Below are positions 34,360-42,704 of a stretch of DNA of 64,000 bases, piece after piece. The notes under the pieces are model-generated. The model was not told where the DNA came from and searched no databases. It saw nothing but the letters and a program-made list of their open reading frames with translations. Position numbers and translations under genes: made by a program. The number at the start of each line of letters is the position of its first letter. The first letter of the stretch is position 1. Source of the stretch: JACMQX01 sp040385105 (GTDB lineage Bacteria; Pseudomonadota; Gammaproteobacteria; Burkholderiales; Burkholderiaceae_C); NCBI GenBank assembly GCA_040385105.1, contig JAZKHY010000043.1, forward strand, positions 62,001 to 126,000, read 5' to 3'.

Positions 34360-35124
34360 ATGGATCAAGCCGTGAAACGCAAGCCCGCACCGCCGGCCCG
34401 CACTGCGCGGGCGGTAGCGGCGCCGCGCCCCGACCGCAAGCAGGCCATATTGCTCGCGGCCGAGAAGCTGTTTGCGCAGCGCGGCTACCACGCAGTGACG
34501 ATCCGCCAGATTGCCGATGAAGCCGCCGTGCCGCTGGCGCTGGTGGGCTACTACTACGGGCAGAAGCACGAGCTGTTCCACGCGATCTTCACGCACTGGA
34601 ACCGCACCATCGAGGAGCGGCTGGCCGCGCTGCGGTCGGTGTCGCACGACCCGGCCAACCCCGAGACGCTCAGGCTGATCATCGACGCCTTCACCGGCCC
34701 GGTGCTCAAGCTGCGCGCCAGCTCCGAGGGCGAGTACTACGCGCTGCTGGTGGCGCGCGAGCTCTACCACACGCTGGAAGAAACCGACAGGGTGATGCGC
34801 GCCTACTTTGACCCATTGGCCCATGCCTTCATTGACGCACTGCAGGAGGCGCTGCCGCATGCCACGCGCGGCCATGTGGCCTGGTGCTACCAGTTCGCGC
34901 TGGGCGCGCTGCTGCACCACCTGAGCGACAACCGCGTCGAGCGCCTGTCCAACAACGAGGCCCGGCAGGGCGATGCCGATGCCGCGCCGCTGCTGGTGGC
35001 CTTCATCGTCGGCGGCATCCGGGCTGCCCTGCCCCTACCGGTACATCTGCCTGCGCCTGAACCCGCATCCCTTTCCGCTTCCCCACGTTCCCGACCCAAA
35101 ACCAACAGGAGACCCACCTCATGA
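34360..35124 (+). CDS. TetR/AcrR family transcriptional regulator
   Basis: A 254-residue regulator with a basic N-terminal extension, a TetR helix-turn-helix at about residues 28-75 (FAQRGYHAVTIRQIADEAAVPLALVGYYYG) and a ligand-binding C-terminal domain. The ATG at 34360 follows the palindrome region. Its stop overlaps the ATG of the binding-protein gene (ATGA), so the regulator is the first gene of the transport and hydrolase operon. Confidence 0.9.
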   Translation: MDQAVKRKPAPPARTARAVAAPRPDRKQAILLAAEKLFAQRGYHAVTIRQIADEAAVPLALVGYYYGQKHELFHAIFTHWNRTIEERLAALRSVSHDPANPETLRLIIDAFTGPVLKLRASSEGEYYALLVARELYHTLEETDRVMRAYFDPLAHAFIDALQEALPHATRGHVAWCYQFALGALLHHLSDNRVERLSNNEARQGDADAAPLLVAFIVGGIRAALPLPVHLPAPEPASLSASPRSRPKTNRRPTS

Positions 35125-36059
35125 AACGCCGCACCATCCTCTCGGGCCTGGCCGCCGCATCGGCCGCAGCCGCCCTCCCCGCCTTCGCGCAGTCAAACAA
35201 GATCGTCTTCGGCTACACGGCCGTGACGGACTTTGCCTCGGTCTTCGTTGCTGCTGAAGAGGGTTACTTCAAGAAGCGCAACCTGGATGTCGAGCTGAAG
35301 TTCATCCCGCTGAACTCCACCATTCCGGCTGCGCTGCAGTCAGACTCCTTGCAGATCGGCGGGCCGACGCCTTCGGTGTTTCTGCAGGCGGTGGACGGCG
35401 GGCTGGACCATGTGCTGGTGGCCGGCGGCGGCATGACGTCCAAGACCATCACCGGCTTTGGCCTGGTGGCACGCGCGGGCTCGGGCATCAAGACCGCGCA
35501 GGACTGCCTGGGCAAGAAAATCGGCGTGCCGGGCCTGGGCGCCTTTTTGCACGTGACCTTCCGTGGCTGGCTCAAGCAGAACGGCGTGGACTACAAGAAG
35601 GTCAACTTTGTCGAGGCTTCGTTCCCGCAGCATGGCGACCTGCTGCGTGGCGGCTCCATTGACGCCGTAGTGACGGCCGACCCGTTCATGAGCCGCATAA
35701 CCGACAGCGGCGCGGGCTATGTGGCGTCTTACTACTCCACCTTCCTTGAAGAAGGCAACCCGACCATCGTGCATGCGGCCAAGCGTGAATGGGTGCAGAA
35801 GAATCCTGCGGCGGCCAAGGGCTTCCGCGAAGCGGTGGTGGAAGCTGCCGCCTTCATGCAGCAGCCCAGGAACAACGACAAGGTGCGCGCTGCCATCGGC
35901 AAGTACATCAAGCTGCCGCCCGAAGTGCTGGCCAAGATGCAGATCTCGCCGCCGGCCGCCATCATCAGCGAGAAGCAGCTGAACTACTGGGTCAAGCTGA
36001 TGAAGGACCAGGAGATGCTCAAGGGCGAGCCCAAGGTCGCGATGCTGATCAACAAGTGA
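35121..36059 (+). CDS. ABC transporter substrate-binding protein (NMT1/TauA/SsuA type)
   Basis: A 312-residue periplasmic protein with a twin-arginine-like start (MKRRTILSG) and cleavage near AFAQS. The fold is type 2: FVAAEEGYFKKRNLDVEL, ALQSDSLQIGGPTPS, LGKKIGVPGLGAF. Such proteins bind sulfonates, pyrimidines, phthalates or other organic acids. The ligand is probably related to the downstream cyclase and fumarylacetoacetase substrates. Confidence 0.88.
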   Translation: MKRRTILSGLAAASAAAALPAFAQSNKIVFGYTAVTDFASVFVAAEEGYFKKRNLDVELKFIPLNSTIPAALQSDSLQIGGPTPSVFLQAVDGGLDHVLVAGGGMTSKTITGFGLVARAGSGIKTAQDCLGKKIGVPGLGAFLHVTFRGWLKQNGVDYKKVNFVEASFPQHGDLLRGGSIDAVVTADPFMSRITDSGAGYVASYYSTFLEEGNPTIVHAAKREWVQKNPAAAKGFREAVVEAAAFMQQPRNNDKVRAAIGKYIKLPPEVLAKMQISPPAAIISEKQLNYWVKLMKDQEMLKGEPKVAMLINK

Positions 36060-36069
36060 ACGCCCCTCA

Positions 36070-36861
36070 GTGAATGCGCGTGCAGCCGTGACCGGCTTTC
36101 TTGACTTTGACGGCGTTGCCATCCACCTGGGTGGCCGCGAGATTCTGTCGCCCACGTCGTTCTCCGTGTCGCGCGGCGAGTTCGTCTGCATCGTCGGCCC
36201 CAGCGGCTGCGGCAAGACGACGCTGCTGCGCGCCGCCACCGGCCTGCTGCAGGCCAGCGGCGGCGAGGTGCGGCGCAACGGCAAGCCGGTGACGCAGCCC
36301 TCGCGCGAGGTGGCCTTTGTGTTCCAGGACTATGGCCGCGCGCTGCTGCCCTGGCGCACGGTGGAAGGCAATGTGAGCCTGGCGCTGGAGGCCGCTAATG
36401 CACCGGAGGCGGGGCGTGCCGCGCGCATTGCCGAGGTGCTGGGCAAGGTGGGGCTGGCAAAACATGCGCACAAGTTCCCCGCGCAGCTGTCGGGCGGCAT
36501 GCAGCAGCGCGCGCAGATTGCACGCTGCCTGGCGCAGAAGCCCGAGCTGCTGATGATGGACGAGCCCTTCGGCGCGCTCGATGCGCTGACGCGGCAGAGC
36601 CTGCAGGACGAGGTGGCGCGGCTGGTGCGCGACGACGGGCTCACCGTGCTGTTTGTGACGCACGACCTGGAAGAAGCCATTTACCTCGGCGACCGCGTGA
36701 TCGCGCTGCAGGCCAACCCCGGGCCGGGCCGGCCAAGCCTGGCGCGGATGATCGACGTGAAGATTGATCGCCCGCGCGACCAGCTCACGACCAAGGAGCA
36801 CCCGGAGTTCCTCAAGCTGCGGCGCGAGCTCTTTGCCTTCATCGAGCACAGCCATGACTGA
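36070..36861 (+). CDS. ABC transporter ATP-binding protein (SsuB/TauB type)
   Basis: ATPase of 263 residues with Walker A GPSGCGKTT, Q-loop VFQDYGRALLPW, signature LSGGMQQRAQIARCL, Walker B LLMMDEPFGALD and H-loop THDLEEA. The GTG at 36070 is the only start near the end of the binding-protein gene. Its last 8 bp overlap the first permease gene (ATGACTGA). Confidence 0.92.
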   Translation: MNARAAVTGFLDFDGVAIHLGGREILSPTSFSVSRGEFVCIVGPSGCGKTTLLRAATGLLQASGGEVRRNGKPVTQPSREVAFVFQDYGRALLPWRTVEGNVSLALEAANAPEAGRAARIAEVLGKVGLAKHAHKFPAQLSGGMQQRAQIARCLAQKPELLMMDEPFGALDALTRQSLQDEVARLVRDDGLTVLFVTHDLEEAIYLGDRVIALQANPGPGRPSLARMIDVKIDRPRDQLTTKEHPEFLKLRRELFAFIEHSHD

Positions 36862-37627
36862 GCTGCTGCGCAAGGCTGCGTCCAAACTGCGGCCCTGGTG
36901 GTTTCCGCTGGCGCTGGTGGGCGGCTTTGAGTGGTATGCGCGCACTGCGGGCCAGGGCAGCGATGCATTGGCACCGCCTTCTGCCGCTGTGCGTGCGCTG
37001 TTCATCGCCGCAGGTGACGGCTCGCTGATGCAGGCCACGGCCTTCACGCTGGGCACAGCCGCGCTGGGCCTGCTGCTGGGCGCCGTGCTGGGCATTGCGC
37101 TCGGCATCGCGCTGGGCCTGTCGCGGCGCGCGGCGCAGATGGGCTTTTTCACCATCGAGGTGCTGCGGCCGATACCGTCGGTGGCGCTGATTCCGCTGGC
37201 GATGCTGGTGTTCGGCTTTGGCATGCGCATGGAATTCAGCATCGTGGCCTTTGCATCGTTCTGGCCGATGCTCATCCTCACGCAGGCAGCGGTGCAGCAG
37301 GTGGAGCCGCGCCTGCTGGAAGTCAGCCGTGTGCTCGGCCTCACGCCCGCGCAGCGCAGCATGAAGATCATCTTGCCGGCCATCGTGCCGCGGCTGTTCG
37401 TCGCGCTGCGTCTGGGCGTGGCGGTGGCGCTGGTGGTGGCGGTGACGGTGGAGATTGCCGCCAACCCCAACGGCATGGGCTACGCGATGATGATCGCGCA
37501 GCAGAGCCTGGACCCGGCGCTGATGCTGGCCTGGCTGATCTGGATCGGCATCGTGGGCTACGCCATCAATGCGGCGGCGATGTGGCTGCAGGTGTGGGTG
37601 GCGCGGAAGATGGGGGCGGTGGCATGA
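36854..37627 (+). CDS. ABC transporter permease (SsuC/TauC type), first
   Basis: Inner-membrane permease of 257 residues with the EAA loop EVSRVLGLTPAQRSMKIILPAIVPRL and the family's PSVALIPLAMLVFGFG motif. The ATG at 36854 overlaps the ATPase stop. Two permease genes follow the single ATPase gene, so the channel is probably a heterodimer rather than the homodimer usual in this family. Confidence 0.9.
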   Translation: MTELLRKAASKLRPWWFPLALVGGFEWYARTAGQGSDALAPPSAAVRALFIAAGDGSLMQATAFTLGTAALGLLLGAVLGIALGIALGLSRRAAQMGFFTIEVLRPIPSVALIPLAMLVFGFGMRMEFSIVAFASFWPMLILTQAAVQQVEPRLLEVSRVLGLTPAQRSMKIILPAIVPRLFVALRLGVAVALVVAVTVEIAANPNGMGYAMMIAQQSLDPALMLAWLIWIGIVGYAINAAAMWLQVWVARKMGAVA

Positions 37628-38442
37628 CGGCACGAAGCGCAGCGCCCTCGGCCGCACAACGCAATGCCCGCGCCGCCGAGCTGAAAGGCTGGCTCGCCTC
37701 GGGCGCAGTGTTCGCCGCCTTCCTCGCCCTGTGGTGGACTGCAAGCAACGCGGGCTGGATCAGCCGCGTCTTCTTGCCCACGCCTGAAGCCACGCTGGCC
37801 AGCCTGGCCGAAGGGCTCAACCTCACAGGCTCGGGCAATGGCGAGTTGCTGGCCTTCACCGGCGCGACCGTCACCCGCATGCTCGAAGGATGGCTGCTGG
37901 CCTCGGCCGTCGGCGTGGCGCTGGGCGCGCTCATCGGCACCTCGGCTGCGGCGCGCGCTTACCTGCAGCCCACGCTGGAGTTTGTGCGCCCCCTGCCCGC
38001 CTCGGCCTTGCTGCCGCTTGCCATTTCCATCTTCGGCCTCAGCCCGAACATGGTGCTGTCGGTCGTGGCCTTCGGCGCGATGTGGCCGGTGCTGCTGGCC
38101 ACGGTGCATGGCTTTGCAGCCGTCGAGCCGCGCCTGAAGGAAGTGGCCGCCTGCCTGCAGCTCTCGCGCGGCGCCTTCGTCTGGAAGGTGGGCCTGCCCA
38201 ATGCCATGCCCGACATCCTGGCCGGCATGCGGCTGTCGATGACGGTGTCGCTGATCGTGTCCGTCGTCGGCGAGATGATCGCCTCGCAGGCCGGGCTGGG
38301 CCAGGCCATTTTGCTGGCCGCCCGCTCGTTCCGCGCGAGCGAGCTGTTCGCCGGCATTGTGTTGCTGGGCCTGATCGGCTTTGCCAGCAACGCGCTGCTG
38401 GCGCTGGCGGAAAAGAAATTGTTGAAGTGGCAGACGCCGTGA
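37624..38442 (+). CDS. ABC transporter permease (SsuC/TauC type), second
   Basis: Inner-membrane permease of 272 residues with LPASALLPLAISIFGLS and the EAA loop EVAACLQLSRGAFVWKVGLPNAMPDIL. Overlap with the first permease is ATGA. The sequences of the two permeases are clearly diverged, so they are partners and not a recent duplication. Confidence 0.9.
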   Translation: MTARSAAPSAAQRNARAAELKGWLASGAVFAAFLALWWTASNAGWISRVFLPTPEATLASLAEGLNLTGSGNGELLAFTGATVTRMLEGWLLASAVGVALGALIGTSAAARAYLQPTLEFVRPLPASALLPLAISIFGLSPNMVLSVVAFGAMWPVLLATVHGFAAVEPRLKEVAACLQLSRGAFVWKVGLPNAMPDILAGMRLSMTVSLIVSVVGEMIASQAGLGQAILLAARSFRASELFAGIVLLGLIGFASNALLALAEKKLLKWQTP

Positions 38443-38493
38443 ACAACGCAACACTGCCCTGACTACCCGAACGCATACAAGGAGAACCCCACC

Positions 38494-39303
38494 ATGACCC
38501 GCAAATTTGTCGACCTGTCCATCTACCTTGAGAACGACGTGCTGTCGGACCCGCCGGCCTTCGCGCCGAAGATCCAGTACTTCACCCACGAGAACACCTT
38601 CGAGCAGATCGAGCCGTTCTTCCCCGGCCTGAAGAAGGAAGACCTGCCCGACGGCGAAGGCTGGGCAGTGGAACTCGTGAACCTGTCCACCCACAACGGT
38701 ACGCACCTGGACGCGCCGTACCACTTCCACAGCACGATGAACAAGGCGCTGGGCCACCAGGAGCGCGCCATCGCCATCCATGAGGTGCCGCTGGAGTGGT
38801 GCTTCCAGCCGGGCGTGAAGCTGGACTTTCGCCACTTCCCCGACGGCTATGTGGTGACGGCCGATGACGTGGAGGCCGAACTCAAGCGCATCAACCACAC
38901 CATCAAGCCGCTGGAGATCGTCGCGGTGAACACGCGCGCCGGCTCGCGCTACGGCAACCCCGACTATGTGTCGGCCGGCTGCGGCATGGGCTATGAGGCC
39001 ACGATGTATTTGCTGGAGCGCGGCGTGCGCCTGACCGGCACCGACGCCTGGAGCTGGGACGCGCCGTTTGTGCACACCGCGAGGAAATACGGCGAGACCA
39101 AAGACGCATCGCTGATCTGGGAAGGCCACAAGGCCGGCCGCGACATTGGCTACTGCCACATCGAGAAGCTGCACAACCTGGAGTCTCTGCCGGCGGACGG
39201 CTTCTTCATCTCCTGCTTCCCGCACAAGATCCGCGGGGCATCGGCGGGGTGGACGCGGGCTGTGGCGATTTTTGATGATGCGTTGATGGCGACTGCGGCC
39301 TGA
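38494..39303 (+). CDS. Cyclase-family metal-dependent hydrolase
   Basis: A 269-residue protein of the cyclase/kynurenine-formamidase fold with the metal motif H-N-G-T-H-x-D-x-P-x-H-F: His67, His71, Asp73, His77. Family members hydrolyse amides, lactones or similar bonds using Zn or Mn. A strong AAGGAG precedes the ATG. It is followed by fumarylacetoacetase after 16 bp, so it may open or prepare the substrate for that enzyme; that order is inference. Confidence 0.85.
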   Translation: MTRKFVDLSIYLENDVLSDPPAFAPKIQYFTHENTFEQIEPFFPGLKKEDLPDGEGWAVELVNLSTHNGTHLDAPYHFHSTMNKALGHQERAIAIHEVPLEWCFQPGVKLDFRHFPDGYVVTADDVEAELKRINHTIKPLEIVAVNTRAGSRYGNPDYVSAGCGMGYEATMYLLERGVRLTGTDAWSWDAPFVHTARKYGETKDASLIWEGHKAGRDIGYCHIEKLHNLESLPADGFFISCFPHKIRGASAGWTRAVAIFDDALMATAA

Positions 39304-39319
39304 GCGAAGCGAGCATTCC

Positions 39320-40639
39320 ATGCAACTCAACCACACCCACGACGCCACCCGCAAAAGCTGGCTCGCCAGCGCCAATGCGGCGGGCTGCGACTTCCCCATC
39401 CAGAACCTGCCGTTCGCCGTATTCCGCCGCAAGGGCAGCAAGGAGGCCTTCCGTGGCGGCGTGGCCATTGGCGACCAGATCGTTGACCTGGCAGCACGCG
39501 GCAATACGCCGTTGCTCAAGGGCCTTGCTGCCCGCGCAGCACGCGCTTGCGCGCAACCCGCCCTCAACGACTTCTTCACCATGGGCCCCGACGCCTGGAG
39601 CGCCCTGCGACATGGCTTGTTCGCCTTGCTGGAAGACACAGCGTCACCGGCCACCATCAAGGCCATGCGCGCCTGCCTCGTGCCGCAAGCCGACGTCGAA
39701 TACGCCGTCCCCGCCCGCATCGGCGACTACACCGACTTCTACACCTCCATCCACCACGCCCTCAACGTCGGCAAGCTGTTCCGCCCCGAAGACCCGATCG
39801 GTGCGAACTTCTCCTGGATCCCCATCGCATACCACGGCCGCGTGTCCAGCATCGGCGTGAGCGGCCAGAAGTTCCGCCGGCCGATGGGGCAGAGCATGGC
39901 GCCCGGTGCGGCGGCACCTGTGTACGGCGCCTGCGCAAGGCTGGACTACGAGATGGAGCTGGGCGTCTTCATCGGCACCGGCAACAAGCAGGGCGAGCAG
40001 ATCAAGGTGGACGATGCCGGCAAGCATGTGTTCGGCATTTGCCTGCTCAATGACTGGTCGGCCAGAGATATCCAGTTCTGGGAGATGGCGCCGCTCGGGC
40101 CGTTCCTGGGCAAGAACTTCTGCACCACGATCTCGCCATGGATCGTGACGATGGAAGCGCTGGCGCCCTACCGACAGGCCTGGACGCGCGGCGCGGATGA
40201 ACCGCAGCCCCTGGCCTACCTGGAGTCCAAAGACAACCGCGCAGACGGCGCACTCGACATCCAGCTCGAAGTCTCGATTGAAAGCGCGCAGCACCGCAGC
40301 AAAGGCCAGGCGCCGCAGAAGCTCTCACACACCAGCTTCAGGTACCAGCACTGGACGGTGGCACAAATGGTCGCGCAGCACACCGTCGGCGGCTGCAACC
40401 TGCAGACCGGCGACCTGCTGGGAACTGGGACGATCTCCGGCCCCACCGAGCCCGAAGCGGGTGCCATCATCGAACTGGCGCAGGGCGGGCGCAAGCCGAT
40501 AGCGTTTGCCAACGGGGAATCACGCACCTTCCTGCTGGATGGCGATGCGGTGGTCTTCAAGGGCTGGTGCGAGAAGGCGGGGCATGCGCGGATTGGCTTT
40601 GGGGAATGCCGGGGGGAAGTCTTGCCTGCGATTGGTTGA
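39320..40639 (+). CDS. Fumarylacetoacetase
   Basis: A 439-residue enzyme that cleaves fumarylacetoacetate (or a related acylpyruvate) to fumarate and acetoacetate. The N-terminal domain starts with SWLASAN...FPIQNLPFAVF. The active site shows Asp139 as metal ligand and His146 as catalytic base in DFYTSIHHALNVG, then YHGRVSS, the ligand Glu in LDYEMELG, and LLNDWSARDIQ. All key residues are intact. No homogentisate dioxygenase or maleylacetoacetate isomerase was recognised in the window, so the source of its substrate is open. Confidence 0.93.
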   Translation: MQLNHTHDATRKSWLASANAAGCDFPIQNLPFAVFRRKGSKEAFRGGVAIGDQIVDLAARGNTPLLKGLAARAARACAQPALNDFFTMGPDAWSALRHGLFALLEDTASPATIKAMRACLVPQADVEYAVPARIGDYTDFYTSIHHALNVGKLFRPEDPIGANFSWIPIAYHGRVSSIGVSGQKFRRPMGQSMAPGAAAPVYGACARLDYEMELGVFIGTGNKQGEQIKVDDAGKHVFGICLLNDWSARDIQFWEMAPLGPFLGKNFCTTISPWIVTMEALAPYRQAWTRGADEPQPLAYLESKDNRADGALDIQLEVSIESAQHRSKGQAPQKLSHTSFRYQHWTVAQMVAQHTVGGCNLQTGDLLGTGTISGPTEPEAGAIIELAQGGRKPIAFANGESRTFLLDGDAVVFKGWCEKAGHARIGFGECRGEVLPAIG

Positions 40640-40767
40640 CGCATATCCTTCGAGACTGACGCCGCTCCGGCTCGTTCTTCTTCGTCGCACCAACGTTACT
40701 TCGGGATCAGGCGGGAAGGGCCGCGTGCCTTCGTTGGCGTCCAGCCATGCAGCGGGTTGGTGGTGAT

Positions 40768-40844
40768 GGGCACCCGCCGCAGCGAAATAAAGGATGAATG
40801 GCTGGCGAAGCCAGACAGAAGGACATTCGCGGAGGCGGGTGCCC
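40768..40844. repeat. Nested inverted repeat, possible structured RNA or miniature element
   Basis: Perfect 11-bp arms GGGCACCCGCC (40768-40778) and GGCGGGTGCCC (40834-40844) enclose a second pairing of GCGAAAT with ATTCGC and an inner hairpin CTGGC-GAA-GCCAG (40802-40814). The whole 77 bp can fold into one long interrupted stem on either strand. Confidence 0.55.
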
Positions 40845-40970
40845 GTCGCCGCCAATCTGCGGGGCAGAAGCCAATAACCTTGACGAGAAGACCCGCGCAG
40901 CGCGCGGCTCCTTGTTCCCAGCGCCTCAGGCGCTGCTATTGGGAAAGGCGAAACCCGAAATCTCAAGCTG

Positions 40971-41000
40971 TTGCAATATTTCGCACATCTGTGCTAATAT
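40971..41000 (+). promoter_or_regulatory. tetR promoter with GCACA-TC-TGTGC operator
   Basis: A possible -35 TTGCAA (40971-40976) and -10 TAATAT (40995-41000) are 18 bp apart. The spacer contains TTTCGCACATCTGTGC (40979-40994), a palindrome with 5-bp arms. The same 16-mer with one change recurs at 41651-41666, so a repressor could block both promoters. It is likely bound by the TetR protein encoded at 41008. Confidence 0.6.
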
Positions 41001-41007
41001 CCGCTCC

Positions 41008-41610
41008 ATGGACGCCAAAACCCAGAAAGCCGAGCTGACCCGCGCCGCCATTGTTGGCGCCGCGATCGACATTGCTGCGGCTGAAGGGCTGGAGGCGATC
41101 ACGCTGCAGGCGGTTGCCACGCGGCTGGGCCTGTCCAAGAGCGGGGTGTTCTCGCGCATTGGCTCGCGGGAGGCGCTGCAAAAGGCCGTCATTGAAGAAT
41201 TCGGCCGGCGCTTCCTGGCCGACGTGTTCGTGCCGTCCATGCAGAAACCCAAGGGCCTGCCCCGGCTGGACGAGATTGTGCAGCGCTGGATCGTGCGGAT
41301 GCGCGACGTTGAAATTGAAACCGGCTGCCTCTACACGGCCGGCGCCTTCGAGCTGGATGACCGCGAAGGCGAACTGCGGGACACGCTGTTTGGCGAGGTC
41401 ACGCGCTGGCGTGCCGCGCTGCGGCGCACCGTGATGCAGGCGGTGGAAGAAGGCCACCTGGCCGCCGACACCGACCCCGAACAACTGGTCAGCGAGATCT
41501 GCGCTTTGACCATGGGCCTGCTGCATGACGCGCGCTTCCTGCGCGACAGTCGTGCGGCAGAGCGGGCGCAGGCCACCTGGCTGCGCCTGAAGAAAAGCTA
41601 CCAGATCTGA
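41008..41610 (+). CDS. TetR/AcrR family transcriptional regulator
   Basis: A 200-residue regulator with the helix-turn-helix at about residues 10-55 (ITLQAVATRLGLSKSGVFSRIGSREAL). The SGVFSRIGSRE form and the C-terminal helix pattern resemble the TetR subgroup with a YvdT/C13-type ligand domain. The ATG at 41008 fits the promoter upstream. It probably represses itself and the small-peptide/hydrolase operon that follows. Confidence 0.9.
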   Translation: MDAKTQKAELTRAAIVGAAIDIAAAEGLEAITLQAVATRLGLSKSGVFSRIGSREALQKAVIEEFGRRFLADVFVPSMQKPKGLPRLDEIVQRWIVRMRDVEIETGCLYTAGAFELDDREGELRDTLFGEVTRWRAALRRTVMQAVEEGHLAADTDPEQLVSEICALTMGLLHDARFLRDSRAAERAQATWLRLKKSYQI

Positions 41611-41650
41611 GACAACCGATGAAGAAGAACCGTGTTTTAGTCTGCCCACA

Positions 41651-41666
41651 TTTCGCACAACTGTGC
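41651..41666. promoter_or_regulatory. Second copy of the GCACA..TGTGC operator
   Basis: TTTCGCACAACTGTGC differs at one of 16 bases from the site at 40979-40994. It lies 18 bp upstream of the 37-residue membrane peptide ATG, in the 73-bp gap after tetR, which supports joint control of the two transcripts. Confidence 0.6.
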
Positions 41667-41683
41667 GGAGAAAGGAAAATGCC

Positions 41684-41797
41684 ATGTTGATCGCTTTTAC
41701 CGCCCTCGGGGTGTTCCTGGCCGCCCGCGCGGCCATTGCCGCCGTCCAGTCGCTGCGCCACCTGCCGCGCAGCAACGAGGACTGGGTCTATTTCTGA
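41684..41797 (+). CDS. Small membrane peptide, 37 residues
   Basis: A short frame with an AAGGA site upstream, coding for one hydrophobic helix (LIAFTALGVFLAARAAIAAV) followed by a polar tail QSLRHLPRSNEDWVYF. It lies between an operator and the hydrolase gene, whose ATG follows 10 bp after its stop. Good codon usage and positioning support translation. The role is unknown; it may assist or anchor the adjacent hydrolase. Confidence 0.55.
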   Translation: MLIAFTALGVFLAARAAIAAVQSLRHLPRSNEDWVYF

Positions 41798-41807
41798 AGG
41801 CACCGCC

Positions 41808-42704
41808 ATGACCCGCACCTCCCTTGAAGCCGCTTCGGCTTTCTACAGCACCAGCCCGGGCATCCGTCTGTTCCGGTTTGGCCTTGGCGCCTCGCAGCGC
41901 CTGTGGCCCGCGCTGGCCGTCCGCGCCTCGCTGCGCCTGTTCGGCACGCCGCTCCCGCCAAAGTGGATGAACCGCCGCAAGGGCTGGACGCCCGACTGGA
42001 AGATCGAGCACTGGCCGTTCGAGCAGGCCAGCATCACCGTGTATTCGCGCCCCGTCGCGCCGCACGGCCCCGTGGCCTTGCTGCTGCATGGCTGGGGCGG
42101 GCATGCGGGCCAGATGCTGGCACTGGCGGACGCGCTGGCCGCGCAGGGCTTGCGCCCTGTCATCGTCGAGATGCCGGCGCACGGCCGCAGCAAGGGCTCG
42201 GTCAGCAACCTGCCGCAGTTCGCCCGCGTCATTGAGTATGTGACGGCGCGGCTGCAGCAGGACGGGCACACCGTGGGCGCCGTCGTCGCGCACTCGCTGG
42301 CAGCCAATGCCGCAGCCTGGGCGCTGAGCCGCGGTTTGCCGGCAGCACGCCTGGTGCTGCTGGCGCCGCCCGCGTCACCGCGCGAGTACACCCGCCTGTT
42401 CGCCCATGTGTTCGGCCTCAGCGAAGAAACGCGCCTGGCCATGCAGCGGCGCGTCGAGGCACGTGAAGCCATCCTGATGCCGCAGTTCGAGCCGCAGGCC
42501 GTCGGCCCACGCATCCGGGTGCCGACGCTCATCGTGCATGACCGCGAGGACAGCATCAACCGCTTTGCCGACGGTGTGGCCTACAGCCAGGCGATCGCCG
42601 GCGCGCAGATGATTGCGACGCAGGGTCTGGGCCACCGGCGTGTGCTCAAGGAGCCCGAGGTGTTGCAGGCCGTGGCGTCGTTTGCTGCGCGGGCGGTGGC
42701 GTAG
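41808..42704 (+). CDS. Alpha/beta hydrolase
   Basis: A 298-residue hydrolase with the oxyanion segment LLLHGWGGHAGQ, the nucleophile in AHSLA (where most family members have GxSxG), the acid Asp in HDREDSIN and the catalytic His in GLGHRRVL. The substrate is unknown, probably an ester. The ATG at 41808 is the first after the peptide gene. Its last 59 bp overlap the convergent AsmA-like gene. Confidence 0.85.
   Translation: MTRTSLEAASAFYSTSPGIRLFRFGLGASQRLWPALAVRASLRLFGTPLPPKWMNRRKGWTPDWKIEHWPFEQASITVYSRPVAPHGPVALLLHGWGGHAGQMLALADALAAQGLRPVIVEMPAHGRSKGSVSNLPQFARVIEYVTARLQQDGHTVGAVVAHSLAANAAAWALSRGLPAARLVLLAPPASPREYTRLFAHVFGLSEETRLAMQRRVEAREAILMPQFEPQAVGPRIRVPTLIVHDREDSINRFADGVAYSQAIAGAQMIATQGLGHRRVLKEPEVLQAVASFAARAVA

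Larger units (their letters stand above)
40640..41007. other. Hairpin-rich intergenic region
   Basis: About 370 bp between fumarylacetoacetase and a TetR gene with no credible gene. It contains a nested inverted repeat (40768-40844), a 7-bp-arm palindrome AGCGCCT-C-AGGCGCT (40920-40934) framed by TCCCA/TGGGA, and the TetR promoter with its operator near the end. The dense pairing potential suggests a structured transcript or terminator cluster. Confidence 0.5.

Noticed and set aside
39320..40639. Part of a homogentisate (tyrosine) degradation cluster
   Set aside because: No homogentisate dioxygenase, maleylacetoacetate isomerase or 4-hydroxyphenylpyruvate dioxygenase was found nearby.
40768..40844. 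Known riboswitch upstream of the TetR gene
   Set aside because: The fold does not match any class that I can name, and the promoter with its own operator lies downstream of the element, so it would not be in the tetR transcript.
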